The notes: generated by a model from the sequence alone, not told the origin. A DNA stretch of 64,000 bases from Streptomyces sp. CNH099 (GCA_000514715.1 AZWL01000001.1:744186-808185); one strand, 5' to 3'. Counted from the first letter of the stretch, positions 8,756 through 17,981 are shown. Made by a program: numbers and translations.

Positions 8756-9635
8756 CTTGAAAACGCGGCCGCAACCGAATCCCACGCTCTTCGCCAAGGC
8801 GCTGTTCGCGCTGCGCGGCAGAAAGCTGCTCACGCATGTCTTCCTGATTCTCTTCGGACTCGTCATGCTGTACCCGCTGCTGTGGATGGTCTCCAGCGCG
8901 GTCAAGCCGGAAGGGCTCATCTTCCGCGAGCAGGGCCTGATCCCCAGCAGCGTCACCTGGGACAACTTCGCCGACGGCTGGAACGCTCTGCGGCACCCGT
9001 TCAGCCACTACTACGTCAACTCCGCCGTCATCACGGCCGGCGCGGTGGTGGGCAACCTGGTGGCCTGCTCGCTCGCCGCCTACGCCTTCGCCAGGATCGA
9101 GTTCCCGCTGAAGCGGCTCTGGTTCGCCCTCATGCTGGGCTCGATCATGCTCCCCCTCCACGTCGTGATCGTGCCGCAGTACATCCTGTTCTCGGAGCTG
9201 AACTGGATCAACACGTACCTGCCGCTCATCGTCCCGAAGTTCCTCGCCACCGACGCCTTCTTCATCTTCCTGATGGTGCAGTTCATCAGGACGCTGCCCC
9301 GGGACCTGGACGAGGCGGCACGCATCGACGGCGCCGGGCACTGGCGCATCTACAGCAGGATCATCATGCCGCTGTCGATGCCCGCGCTCGCCACCACCGC
9401 CATCTTCACCTTCATCTGGACGTGGAACGACTTCCTCAGCCAGCTGATCTTCCTGACCGACCCCGACATGCACACCGTCCCGGTGGCACTGCGCACCTTC
9501 CTCGACTCCAGTGGCGAATCCTCCTGGGGACCGATGTTCGCCATGTCGGCACTGTCCCTCGCCCCCATTTTCGGATTCTTCCTCGCGGGCCAGAAGTACC
9601 TGGTACGCGGCATCGCCACCACGGGTCTGAAGTAA
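8745..9635 (+). CDS. CUT1 sugar ABC transporter permease (MalG type), module 1
   Basis: A 296-residue partner permease. It begins at a GTG overlapping the previous gene by 11 bp. It has six hydrophobic helices and the coupling motif DEAARIDGAGHWRIYSRIIM near residues 189-208. The C terminus ends with RGIATTGLK, characteristic of this transporter subgroup. It forms the membrane channel with the MalF-type protein. The close paralogue at 19371-20276 ends RGIATTGGK. Confidence 0.92.
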   Translation: MTSDLKTRPQPNPTLFAKALFALRGRKLLTHVFLILFGLVMLYPLLWMVSSAVKPEGLIFREQGLIPSSVTWDNFADGWNALRHPFSHYYVNSAVITAGAVVGNLVACSLAAYAFARIEFPLKRLWFALMLGSIMLPLHVVIVPQYILFSELNWINTYLPLIVPKFLATDAFFIFLMVQFIRTLPRDLDEAARIDGAGHWRIYSRIIMPLSMPALATTAIFTFIWTWNDFLSQLIFLTDPDMHTVPVALRTFLDSSGESSWGPMFAMSALSLAPIFGFFLAGQKYLVRGIATTGLK

Positions 9636-9660
9636 CCACAGAAGAAATCGGAGAGCCGAC

Positions 9661-10935
9661 GTGTCGTACCGAAAGAGTAAAGTCTGGCCGGCGCTTTTCG
9701 TCACCGGCGCCCTCTCCTTCACCGCCGCCTGCGGAGGCGACGACGGGGGCTCGGGGGACGGGAAGGTCACCCTCCGGGTGAGCTGGTGGGGAGAGACAGA
9801 ACGCCATGAGATGACGGAAGAAGCCATCAAGGTCTTCGAGAAGCAGAACAAGGACATCACCATCGAGTCGGAGTACTCCGACTGGGACGCGTACTACGAC
9901 CAGCTCACCACCAAGACCGCCGCCGGCGACGCCCCCGACGTCTTCGCTATCGAGATCCGGGCCCTCGGCGAGTACGCCCGCAACGGCCAGCTCGCGGACC
10001 TGGCCGGCCTGGTGCCCACCGACGACCTCGACGAGAAGCTGCTCACCTCGGGCGAAGTCGACGGCACGCAGTACGCCATCCCCACCGGGGCCAACGCCTT
10101 CACCGTGATGGCCAACACCGCCGTCTTCGAGGACGCCGGGGTAGGGCTTCCCGACGACAGCTCCTGGACCTGGGAGGACTACCAGTCGCTGAGCGCCGAG
10201 GTCACCGGGTCGGGGGGCGACATCTACGGCACCCAGCTCAACTTCAACGACGCCTACCTGAGAATGTTCGCCGCCCAGCGCGGCGAGTCCTTCTACGAGG
10301 GCGACGGGCTGGGCGTCTCGGCCGAGACCGTCGCCGCCTGGTTCCAGACGCACCTGGACATGATCGACGCCAAGGGCTCCCCGAGCGCGGACCGGAGCAA
10401 CGAGCTGGGCGCGACCGACATCGAGCAGTCCCTGATCGCCACCAACAAGGGCGCCATGGGCATGTGGTGGAGCAACCAGCTCAGCGCGGCGAGCGTCGGC
10501 TCCGGCGAGGAGATCAAGCTGCTGCAGATACCCAGGGACCCGTCGGCGGACAGCAGCGAGATGTTCCTCCAGCCGGCGATGTTCTGGGCCGCCAGCAGCA
10601 AGAGCGGAAACCAGGAGGCCGCGGGCAAGCTGATCGACTTCCTGGTGAACGACCCGCGGGCCGGCGAGATCCTGGGCAGCGACCGCGGCCTGCCGATGAA
10701 CGACACGGTGCTCAAGGAGATCGAGGGCGGCCTGCCCGCGGCGGACAAGGCCTCCCTCGACTTCATCAACGGGATCCGCGACGAACTGGCCGACCCGCCG
10801 TCGGCCTACCCCGACGGCGCCGTGGAGATCCCCGACATGCTCGAACGCTACGGCCAGGAGGTCATCTCCGGCCAGCAGAGCCCCGAGGAGGCCGCGCAGG
10901 CCTTCCTGGACGAAGCCGACGGCGCCCTCGGCTGA
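9661..10935 (+). CDS. Sugar-binding lipoprotein of CUT1 ABC transporter, module 1
   Basis: A 424-residue extracellular solute-binding protein. It has a signal peptide with lipobox ending at Cys24 (FTAAC), then a Gly/Asp-rich tether and a family 1 binding-protein fold (VTLRVSWWGETERH, WTWEDYQSL, GMWWSNQLS). It starts at GTG with GGAG eight bases upstream, 25 bp after the MalG-type gene. Expected to present an oligosaccharide or uronide to the permeases. The neighbouring pectate lyases point to pectin fragments, and the CebR-like box to cellodextrin-responsive control; the substrate is unresolved. Confidence 0.92.
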   Translation: MSYRKSKVWPALFVTGALSFTAACGGDDGGSGDGKVTLRVSWWGETERHEMTEEAIKVFEKQNKDITIESEYSDWDAYYDQLTTKTAAGDAPDVFAIEIRALGEYARNGQLADLAGLVPTDDLDEKLLTSGEVDGTQYAIPTGANAFTVMANTAVFEDAGVGLPDDSSWTWEDYQSLSAEVTGSGGDIYGTQLNFNDAYLRMFAAQRGESFYEGDGLGVSAETVAAWFQTHLDMIDAKGSPSADRSNELGATDIEQSLIATNKGAMGMWWSNQLSAASVGSGEEIKLLQIPRDPSADSSEMFLQPAMFWAASSKSGNQEAAGKLIDFLVNDPRAGEILGSDRGLPMNDTVLKEIEGGLPAADKASLDFINGIRDELADPPSAYPDGAVEIPDMLERYGQEVISGQQSPEEAAQAFLDEADGALG

Positions 10936-10944
10936 CGGGACCCC

Positions 10945-10984
10945 GCCGCCCCACGGCCCGGCCGGTCACGGGCCGGGGGGCGGC
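10945..10984 (+). terminator. Intercistronic GC hairpin after the binding-protein gene
   Basis: GCCGCCCC-AC-GGCCCG pairs with CGGGCC-GG-GGGGCGGC around an 8-base loop. It lies between the binding-protein and oxidoreductase genes. It may attenuate downstream transcription or stabilise the upstream mRNA, as often seen after binding-protein genes. Confidence 0.45.
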
Positions 10985-11078
10985 ACCGCGGGCCCCGGCC
11001 ACCCCGGTCAGCCCGGCCCGCCCGGTCAGCCCACCGGAAACGAGAACCCAGGATCCGCCGAACACGGAGGAATCGCGC

Positions 11079-12395
11079 ATGACACGCCGCTACGCCGTCG
11101 TCGGACTCGGCCACCGAGCGCAGATGTACGTCGACGCCCTGCTCGGCGACTTCAGCGACACCGGAGAGATCGTCGCTCTGTGCGACCCCAACCGGACGCG
11201 GATGGACTACTACAACGAGCGCATCACGGCGTCCGGACGCCCGCCCGCCGCGTGCTTCGCGCCCGACGAGTTCGCCGCGGTGCTGGAGCGGGCCGACGCC
11301 GTCGTGGTCACCTCCGTGGACGCCACGCACGCCCGCTACGTCTGCGCGGCCCTCGACGCGTCCCGCGACGTCGTGGTGGAGAAGCCGCTGACCACCGACG
11401 CCGCCGGGTGCGCGGCGATCGCCGCGGCGGCCGAGCGCAGCACCGCGGACCTCGTCGTGACCTTCAACTACCGCTACGCGCCGCGCAACTCCGCGGTGCG
11501 CCGGCTGCTCGCCGACGGCCGCATCGGCACCCCCACCTCGGTGCACTTCGAGTGGGTCCTCGACACCATCCACGGCGCCGACTACTTCCGCCGCTGGCAC
11601 CGGGACCGCGCCAGCTCCGGCGGACTGCTCGTCCACAAGGCCACCCACCACTTCGACCTCGTCAACTGGTGGCTGGACGCGCACCCCGAGCTGGTCTTCG
11701 CCCAGACCTCGCTGGCCTTCTACGGCAGCGACAACGCGCGCGGGCGCGGCGCGGGGCCGCGGCCGACGCGCAGCCGGGGCGCGCCCGGCCTGGGCTCCGA
11801 CCCCTTCCTGCTCGACATCGCGGCCGACGAGCGGCTCAAGCGGCTCTACCTGGACGCCGAGCACGAGGACGGCTACCTCCGCGACCAGGACGTCTTCGGC
11901 GACGGCGTGACCATCGACGACAACATGTCGGTGCTCGTCCGCTACGACGACCGCACCCTGCTGACCTACTCGCTCAACGCCCACGCCCCCTACGAGGGCT
12001 ACCGGGTGGCCGTCAACGGCACCGAGGGCCGGCTCGAACTGGACGTCTGCGAACGCGCCTGGACCCCGCCGGCCGCCGCCGTCGACCCCTCCGCCGGACA
12101 CAAGGAGCACGCCGAGGGCGCCTGGCAGCGGCTGACCGTGCAGCGCCACTGGTCCCGAGCGGAGGAGGTGGCCGTCGACGAGGACGGCGGCGCCCACGGC
12201 GGCGGCGACGCGCTGCTGCTCCACGACGTCTTCCGCGGATCCGGCCACGACCCGCTGCACCGCCGGGCGGGCTACGCCGACGGGATCCGCAGCGTGCTGA
12301 TCGGCAGCGCCGCCAACGAGTCGGCCCGCACCGGCCGGCCCGTCGCCCTCACGGACGTGCGCGTCCCGGCCGCGGAGAGGGGGGACTCCCCCTGA
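11079..12395 (+). CDS. Gfo/Idh/MocA-family NAD(P)-dependent oxidoreductase, module 1
   Basis: A 438-residue cytoplasmic oxidoreductase. The N-terminal Rossmann fold begins YAVVGLGHRAQMYVDA. The family EKP motif, with its catalytic Lys, is at 101-103, and the C-terminal domain carries HKATHHFDLVNWW (186-198), the region that normally supplies the catalytic His/Asp. It is longer than typical members, with a DNARGRGAGPRPTRSRG insertion near residues 214-230. ACACGGAGGAA gives a strong ribosome-binding site. As the last gene of the operon it probably oxidises or epimerises the imported sugar. The exact substrate is unknown. Confidence 0.88.
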   Translation: MTRRYAVVGLGHRAQMYVDALLGDFSDTGEIVALCDPNRTRMDYYNERITASGRPPAACFAPDEFAAVLERADAVVVTSVDATHARYVCAALDASRDVVVEKPLTTDAAGCAAIAAAAERSTADLVVTFNYRYAPRNSAVRRLLADGRIGTPTSVHFEWVLDTIHGADYFRRWHRDRASSGGLLVHKATHHFDLVNWWLDAHPELVFAQTSLAFYGSDNARGRGAGPRPTRSRGAPGLGSDPFLLDIAADERLKRLYLDAEHEDGYLRDQDVFGDGVTIDDNMSVLVRYDDRTLLTYSLNAHAPYEGYRVAVNGTEGRLELDVCERAWTPPAAAVDPSAGHKEHAEGAWQRLTVQRHWSRAEEVAVDEDGGAHGGGDALLLHDVFRGSGHDPLHRRAGYADGIRSVLIGSAANESARTGRPVALTDVRVPAAERGDSP

Positions 12396-12397
12396 CC

Positions 12398-12442
12398 GGC
12401 CGGCAGCCAGGGATACCCGCTCAGCATCCCTGGCTGCCGGCC
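12398..12442 (+). terminator. Strong 17-bp-stem terminator after module 1
   Basis: Two perfect 17-base arms (12398-12414 and 12426-12442; left arm GGCCGGCAGCCAGGGAT) with an 11-base loop, two bases after the oxidoreductase stop codon. This is one of the clearest hairpins in the window and marks the end of the sugar operon. Confidence 0.85.
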
Positions 12443-12489
12443 ACGGGCTCAAAATTGTCATGATCACCTCAAAACCCGAGGAGAACGCG

Positions 12490-14070
12490 ATGAAACGACA
12501 TCTGAAGCTCTCGGCCGCGCCCGTCCTGGCGACGGTGCTCGCCGCCGCCGGTGCGGTGTTCGCGCTGGACACGGCGCACGGCGCGACGGTCAGGCACGAG
12601 GCGGAGAACGCGGTCGTCTGCGACGGGCAGGTCGAGTCCGAGCACGCCGGGTTCTCCGGCAGCGGCTACTGCAACACCGACAACAGCTCGGGCACGGCGG
12701 TGCAGTTCACGCTGCAGGCCACCGAGGCCGGCACGGCGACGGTCGAGGTCCGGTACGCCAACGGCACGTCCGCGGCGCGGCCCGCCGACGTGGCGGTGAA
12801 CGGGTCGACGGCGCAGTCCACCTCGTTCGAGGCGACGGGGGCGTGGACGAACTGGGCCACGAAGACCCTCACCGTGCCGGTGAACGCGGGGAGCAACTCC
12901 CTCCGGCTCACCGCCACCGCCTCCGCCGGCCTGCCGAACGTCGACTACGCCGACATCACCACGGAGGGCGACGACACCCCGCCGCCGTCGGACGACGCGC
13001 TGTTCGTGGCCCCGCACGGCAGCGACGGCGCCTCCGGCACCGAGTCGGATCCCACCACGCTCACCTCCGCGATCGACCGCATCACGCCCGGCGGGACGAT
13101 CCACATGCGCGGCGGGACCTACGACTTCTCGCAGACCGTCCGCATCGCGCCGGGCAACGACGGCCTCTCAGGCGACCGCACCGAGCTGTTCGCGTACGCC
13201 GGCGAGACGCCGGTGCTGAACTTCTCGGCGCAGAGCGAGGACTCGGCCAACCGCGGACTGGCCATCGGCGGCGACTGGTGGCACGTCCGGGGCATCGTCG
13301 TCGAGCGCGCCGGCGACAACGGGATTCTCCTCGGCGGGAACAACAACGTCATCGAGCGGGTGGTGACGCGCCACAACCGCGACACCGGTCTGCAGCTGTC
13401 GCGGTACACCGCCGGGGCGCCGCGGGACCAGTGGCCGTCGAACAACCTCATCGTGAGCGCGGAGTCGCACGACAACGTCGACTCCGACGGCGAGGACGCC
13501 GACGGCTTCGCCCCCAAGCTGACCGTCGGCCCCGGGAACGTCTTCCGCCACACCGTGTCCCACCACAACATCGACGACGGCTACGACCTCTACACCAAGG
13601 ACGACACGGGCCCCATCGGCGCGGTGACCATCGAGAACTCACTCGCCTACGGCAACGGCACCCTCACAGGCGGCGGCCAGTCCGGCAACGGCGACCGCAA
13701 CGGCTACAAGCTCGGCGGCGAGGACATCGCGGTCGACCACGTCGTCCGCGGCAACATCGCGTACGAGAACGGCAAGCACGGGTTCACGTACAACCGGAAC
13801 CTCGGCTCGATGACGGTGTCGGACAACGTCAGCATCGGCAACGAGGAGCGCAACTTCAACTTCGACGGCGGCTCCTCGGTGTTCCGGAACAACACCTCGT
13901 GCGACAGCGGGTCGAACGACCGGATCATCGGCAACGCCGACGGCTCGAACCAGTTCTGGTCCGGCCAGAACGGGTCCCGGTGCTCCTCGTACAGCGGCTC
14001 CCTGAACTGGTCCTTCGCCCAGGACGGCCGCCTCGTCGTGACCTTCGGCGGCAGCCGGGTCATGGGCTGA
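12490..14070 (+). CDS. Secreted pectate lyase, PL9 with CBM35-like domain
   Basis: A 526-residue exported lyase that cleaves (oligo)galacturonate by beta-elimination. Signal peptide about 1-31 (ending TAHGA). A CBM35/CBM6-type beta-sandwich is at about 33-155 (VRHEAENAVV at its start, VDYADITTE at its end). The PL9 right-handed parallel beta-helix begins at LFVAPHGSDGASGTESDP and continues with DGFAPKLTVGPGN, DDGYDLYTK and NGYKLGG. The ATG at 12490 is preferred to 12460 because GAGGAGAAC lies just before it and it starts directly at the signal peptide. Followed 73 bp later by a PL1 lyase in the same direction. Confidence 0.9.
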   Translation: MKRHLKLSAAPVLATVLAAAGAVFALDTAHGATVRHEAENAVVCDGQVESEHAGFSGSGYCNTDNSSGTAVQFTLQATEAGTATVEVRYANGTSAARPADVAVNGSTAQSTSFEATGAWTNWATKTLTVPVNAGSNSLRLTATASAGLPNVDYADITTEGDDTPPPSDDALFVAPHGSDGASGTESDPTTLTSAIDRITPGGTIHMRGGTYDFSQTVRIAPGNDGLSGDRTELFAYAGETPVLNFSAQSEDSANRGLAIGGDWWHVRGIVVERAGDNGILLGGNNNVIERVVTRHNRDTGLQLSRYTAGAPRDQWPSNNLIVSAESHDNVDSDGEDADGFAPKLTVGPGNVFRHTVSHHNIDDGYDLYTKDDTGPIGAVTIENSLAYGNGTLTGGGQSGNGDRNGYKLGGEDIAVDHVVRGNIAYENGKHGFTYNRNLGSMTVSDNVSIGNEERNFNFDGGSSVFRNNTSCDSGSNDRIIGNADGSNQFWSGQNGSRCSSYSGSLNWSFAQDGRLVVTFGGSRVMG

Positions 14071-14143
14071 CGGGACCCGCCCGCCGGCCCACCACCGCAC
14101 GCAGCAGCACCATCCCGCCTTCGAAGAAGCAGGAGGAGACGAA

Positions 14144-15244
14144 ATGAAACGAACACCCGCATGGCGCATCCCCGCGGTCGTGGCCGCGTTGGCCGTCGTG
14201 AGTACGACCGGAGTCGTCCTGTCGACGTCCCAGGCGTCGGCGGCCGGCACCGCGACCGGCTACGCGACCCAGAACGGCGGGACCACCGGCGGCGCGGGCG
14301 GCCGGACGGTGCACGCCAGCACGGGCACCCAGATCCACCAGGCCCTGTGCGCCCGGCCGAACACCGGCACCCCGATCACCATCGAGGTCGAGGGGACCGT
14401 CAACCACGGAAACACCAGCAAGGTGTCGGGCGACGGCTGCGACACCTCCGACGACGTGATCGAGCTGAAGCGCGTCAGCAACATCACGATCGTCGGGGTC
14501 GGCCGCGGAGCCGTCTTCGACCAGCTGGGCATCCACATCCGCGAGTCGAGCAACATCATCATCCAGAACGTGACGGTCCGGAACGTCAGGAAGTCCGGCT
14601 CGCCCACCTCCAACGGCGGTGACGCCATCGGCATGGAGAAGGACGTCCGCAACGTCTGGGTCGACCACGCCACCCTGGAGGCCTCGGGTGGGGAGGACGC
14701 CGGGTACGACGGGCTCTTCGACATGAAGAACAACACCCGGTACGTGACCCTGTCCTACAGCATCCTGCGCAACTCCGGCCGTGGCGGACTCATCGGGTCC
14801 AGCGAGAGCGACACCTCGAACGGCTACGTCACGTTCCACCACAACCTGTACCAGAACATCGACTCCCGCACGCCCCTGCTGCGCGGCGGCGACGCCCACA
14901 TGTACAACAACCACTACGCGGGCCTCGTCAAGTCCGGCATCAACTCGCGGGCCGGGGCCCGCGCCAAGGTGGACAACAACTACTTCCGGGACTCCAAGGA
15001 CGTCCTGGGCACCTTCTACACGAACGAACTCGGCTACTGGCAGGTCGGCGGCAACGTCTACGACAACGTGACGTGGAGCAGCGAGGGCAGCGAGAACCAC
15101 CCCGCCGGTCCCGATCCGCAGTCCAACACCACGGTCAACATCCCCTACAACTACGACCTCGACAGGGCCGACTGCGTGCCGGGCATCGTGAGCCGCACGG
15201 CAGGCGACGACACGGGCCTGGCGGAGTCGGACGGCAGCTGCTAG
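14144..15244 (+). CDS. Secreted pectate lyase, PL1 family
   Basis: A 366-residue secreted lyase. Signal peptide about 1-34 (STSQASAAG). The PL1 beta-helix carries the expected motifs: NITIVGVGRGAVFDQLGIHI, GDAIGMEKDVRNVWVDHATL with the VWxDH signature, DGLFDMKNNTRYVTLSYS, and SRTPLLRGGDAHMYNNHY, whose Arg is the usual catalytic base. Catalytic domain only. A good AGGAGG precedes the ATG. Probably co-transcribed with the PL9 gene; a terminator hairpin follows. Confidence 0.92.
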   Translation: MKRTPAWRIPAVVAALAVVSTTGVVLSTSQASAAGTATGYATQNGGTTGGAGGRTVHASTGTQIHQALCARPNTGTPITIEVEGTVNHGNTSKVSGDGCDTSDDVIELKRVSNITIVGVGRGAVFDQLGIHIRESSNIIIQNVTVRNVRKSGSPTSNGGDAIGMEKDVRNVWVDHATLEASGGEDAGYDGLFDMKNNTRYVTLSYSILRNSGRGGLIGSSESDTSNGYVTFHHNLYQNIDSRTPLLRGGDAHMYNNHYAGLVKSGINSRAGARAKVDNNYFRDSKDVLGTFYTNELGYWQVGGNVYDNVTWSSEGSENHPAGPDPQSNTTVNIPYNYDLDRADCVPGIVSRTAGDDTGLAESDGSC

Positions 15245-15299
15245 CCGGCCGCGTCCGGATCCGCGGGACCGTCCCCCGATGAGGGGTCGTACGTATCCG

Positions 15300-15334
15300 C
15301 CGGCCGGGGCGCACCTCCACGGTGCCCCGGCCGG
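15300..15334 (+). terminator. Terminator after the pectate lyase pair
   Basis: Perfect 11-bp stem CCGGCCGGGGC / GCCCCGGCCGG around a 13-base loop, 55 bp after the PL1 stop codon. Confidence 0.7.
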
Positions 15335-15396
15335 TGCGCCGGGAACATCGGCGTGATCCCTGCCTCCCCCCCTCCCCCCCGCAAGAGCCCTGAACG

Positions 15397-15708
15397 ATGA
15401 ACCTCACCGCGTCGTCCGCATGCCTCGCGCTGCTGATCGGCACAGCGACGGCACTGCCCGCCACCGCGGCGCCGGCCGTCCGGGCGGCGGAACTGTACGT
15501 GTCGCCCGCCGGCGACGACGGCAACGCCGTGGACCTCGGCGACAACGGCGCCGGCGGCAGCGGCAACTCCTGGGACAGCGGAGACACGTGGGACCTGCAG
15601 AGCACCGACCCCACGACGGTCACCGGCCCCCGCAACCCCGACGGCTCGATCCCGTCGTCGGACTTCCTCGTGCCCGCGAACGGCGAGGACGTCGGCGCCC
15701 GCTTCTGA
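15397..15708 (+). pseudogene. Internally deleted PL9-type pectate lyase (103 codons)
   Basis: An in-frame fragment of a third pectate lyase. It has a signal peptide (about 1-30, ending VRAAE), the first strand motif LYVSPAGDDGN seen at the start of PL9 domains, then jumps to a tail, NSWDSGDTWDLQSTD through VTGPRNPDGSIPSSDFL to the end, that looks like the C terminus of secreted PL9 enzymes. The beta-helix between them is gone, so no activity is expected. The family assignment of the tail is from memory of PL9 C termini. It could still yield a small secreted peptide. Confidence 0.55.
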
Positions 15709-15826
15709 GCGGCCCGAGACGTCCCGCCTCCGGCAGCTCCACCGCGCTCCCCCGGAACCGACCCCGGTGCAGCCGGGGGGCGCGGCGATTCCGGGGGTCA
15801 GCCGGCGGACGCGCAACGGGTGCCGC

Positions 15827-16780
15827 TCACGGGTGGGCGCCCTCCGCTGTCTCGCGGCGGGTGCCCGGCGCGGTCTCGGAGAGCACCTCGCCCACGGCGG
15901 CGGCGAGTTCGGCGGCCGCCTCGGCGCCGGCGTCGGCCACGCCGACGCCGTAGCGGAACCGGGCGGTCTCGCCGTCCGGGACCAGGAGTTCCTCGCTGAA
16001 GAACGGGGCGGGGTTCAGGCAGGCGAACTCCTCGCTGCGGGCGAACCACTGCGGCGGGTGGTGCGGGTTTCCGGCGTCGTCGACCATGAGGATGAGCGAC
16101 GCGGCGTCGTCCTCGTCGTGGCGCCCGGCGAAGGCCATCCACGCATGGTGCTGTCCGCGTGTCTCCTCGCCGCTGCCCATCCCCTCGGGGGTGACGAGCC
16201 GTCCGCCGGTGAAGGAGCGGGGCCCGCGCCAGAAGAGGCCGCCGTAGCCCGCGTTCTCCCTGCCCCGGGTGGTCGGCGAGCCGATGACGACGTCGTGTCC
16301 GGACACGTTGGTCAGGCGGGTGTCGAAGGTGAGCGCCCAGGCGCCCGCGGAGAGGGTCCGGGCGGTGAGGGCGCGGCGCTCGGTGAAGACCTGGGCGCCG
16401 GCCTGGGTGATCCAGTCCAGTTCGTGGCCGAACGCGGCCGCCCCGTCGGAGGCGTCGACGTCCGTGAGGCGGCGGTGGAGCTGGCTGCCGTTGTTGTCGA
16501 GCTGCACGTAGAACCGGCCGTGGACGTAGGTGGGGCCGCCCCAGAAGTTCTCCTCGCCGACGACCGGCAGCGACCAGGCGATGCCCTTGTGCCACACGTG
16601 GTCCCAGGGGCGGAACAGGCTGACGGTGCGGCCGGAGCGGGTGCGGAGGGGGTGCAGGTACGGCTTGGGTGATTCGAGTACGGGCGTGTCGGGACGGTAG
16701 ACGTACCGGAACAGCTCGGTCCGTCCGTCGTGTACCGCGAACGAGGAGTCGATGTGGTGGCGGATGTCGAGGCCGGTCAT
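15827..16780 (-). CDS. DUF6807 (PmoA-like) protein, module 2
   Basis: A 317-residue paralogue of the protein at 6868-7785. It shares KPYLHPLRTRSG, DHVWHKGIAW, NFWGGPTYV and GGLFWRGPRSF in the same order, plus a TTRGRENAGYGG segment. The start ATG overlaps the stop of the upstream Gfo/Idh gene by four bases (ATGA), so the two are translationally coupled and probably functionally linked. It is the last gene of the leftward operon. Biochemical role unproven; cytoplasmic. Confidence 0.78.
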   Translation of the reverse strand: MTGLDIRHHIDSSFAVHDGRTELFRYVYRPDTPVLESPKPYLHPLRTRSGRTVSLFRPWDHVWHKGIAWSLPVVGEENFWGGPTYVHGRFYVQLDNNGSQLHRRLTDVDASDGAAAFGHELDWITQAGAQVFTERRALTARTLSAGAWALTFDTRLTNVSGHDVVIGSPTTRGRENAGYGGLFWRGPRSFTGGRLVTPEGMGSGEETRGQHHAWMAFAGRHDEDDAASLILMVDDAGNPHHPPQWFARSEEFACLNPAPFFSEELLVPDGETARFRYGVGVADAGAEAAAELAAAVGEVLSETAPGTRRETAEGAHP

Positions 16781-17892
16781 GCGGTCGCCTTCTTCATGGG
16801 AGCCCACGGGACGGCTCCCCCGTGCATGCTGGAGGTGAAGGGGTCGTCGCCGGTCAGCTCGCCCGCGGTGACGGGGCGGCCCCGGAACGCGGAGGCGTAG
16901 GTGGCCGCGGCGAACTCCATCGTGCGGCGGGCGTCGTCCAGCGACACCCCGGGTTCCGCGCCGCTCCCGAACGCGTCGAGGACGGCCTGGATCTGCAGCA
17001 GGTGCCCGCTCTCGACGTCGGCTCCGCCGTCGGCCTTCCAGAGGTCGGCCAGCGGCTCGTGCCCGGGCGCCGGGGTGAACCGCCAGTGCTTCTCGCGGTA
17101 GCCGTAGAGGTGCTCGACCTCGACGGTCGCGTGCTCGAAGTCGAAGCGCAGCCGCGACGTCTCGCGCGGGGAGACCACGGAGTTGACGACGGTGGCCATC
17201 GCCCCGTTGTCGAACCGGGCGACGGCCATCGACACGTCCTCGGTGTCGGTGGGCCGGGCGAGCCGTCCCGCGATGGCGCTGACCTGGGACCAGGGGCCGA
17301 GGACGGAGAGGAGCAGGTCGAACTGGTGGATGCCGTGGCCCATGGTGGGCCCGCCGCCTTCGAACTCCCAGCGGCCCCGCCACGGCGTGTCGAAGTAGTC
17401 GTCGGAGCGGTACCAGAGGGTCTCGCAGACGGCCGCGAGCGGGCGGCCGAGTGCGCCCGAGCGGGCGAGACGCCGCAGTCTGACGGCCGCGGGCCCGTAG
17501 CGGTGCTGGAACACCGTCAGCACCGCCGTGCCGGTCTCGGCGTGCACCGCGGCGAGCTGGTCCATTTCGGCCAGGCTGAGCGCCGTGGGCTTCTCCACCA
17601 GGGCCGGAACGCCCGCGCGCATGGCCATGACGGCCAGCGGCACGTGGCTCTGCGGCGGGGTGCAGACATGCACCAGGTCCAGTTCCTCGCCGGCGAACAG
17701 GGCCGCGGCGTCGGTGTACGTCCGCGGTACCGCGAAGCGCTGCGAGAACGCGGCGGCCCGTGCCGGGTCGGTCTCGGCGACGGCCACGAGGCGGGCCCGT
17801 TCGCCCAGTTCGGCGAGTGCCCGGGCGTGCGCGTGGGCGATGCCGCCGGCGCCGATGATGGCGACGCGGAGGACGGGTGCCGGATTCGGCAT
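16777..17892 (-). CDS. Gfo/Idh/MocA-family oxidoreductase, module 2
   Basis: A 371-residue NAD(P)-dependent oxidoreductase. Rossmann fold with VAIIGAGGIAHAHARAL (residues 10-26), EKP motif near residue 105 (ALVEKPTALSL) and the C-terminal MGHGIHQFDLLL motif, whose His/Asp normally assist catalysis. AAGGAGC precedes the ATG. Coupled by ATGA to the DUF6807 gene, an intact version of the arrangement that seems truncated in module 1. Probable oxidation or epimerisation of the imported sugar. Confidence 0.9.
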   Translation of the reverse strand: MPNPAPVLRVAIIGAGGIAHAHARALAELGERARLVAVAETDPARAAAFSQRFAVPRTYTDAAALFAGEELDLVHVCTPPQSHVPLAVMAMRAGVPALVEKPTALSLAEMDQLAAVHAETGTAVLTVFQHRYGPAAVRLRRLARSGALGRPLAAVCETLWYRSDDYFDTPWRGRWEFEGGGPTMGHGIHQFDLLLSVLGPWSQVSAIAGRLARPTDTEDVSMAVARFDNGAMATVVNSVVSPRETSRLRFDFEHATVEVEHLYGYREKHWRFTPAPGHEPLADLWKADGGADVESGHLLQIQAVLDAFGSGAEPGVSLDDARRTMEFAAATYASAFRGRPVTAGELTGDDPFTSSMHGGAVPWAPMKKATA

Positions 17893-17940
17893 GGCGTTCG
17901 TTGCTCCTTGTGTCCGGTGGCGGCACGGTTCGGAGAGGCT

Positions 17941-17968
17941 CCGGAGGGCGCCGTGCGGCGTCCTCCGG
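17941..17968 (-). terminator. Intercistronic hairpin between binding-protein and oxidoreductase genes
   Basis: CCGGAGGGCGCC / GGCGTCCTCCGG with a GTGC loop, one G-T wobble, just after the binding-protein stop codon. It probably lowers expression of the two downstream genes relative to the binding protein, matching the hairpin at 10945 in module 1. Confidence 0.5.
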
Positions 17969-17981
17969 CGTGCCTCGGGGG

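Noticed and set aside
7778..10935. Missing ATPase as evidence of gene loss in the sugar modules
   Set aside because: CUT1 transporters of Streptomyces commonly lack a local ATPase and use the shared MsiK, so absence is normal.
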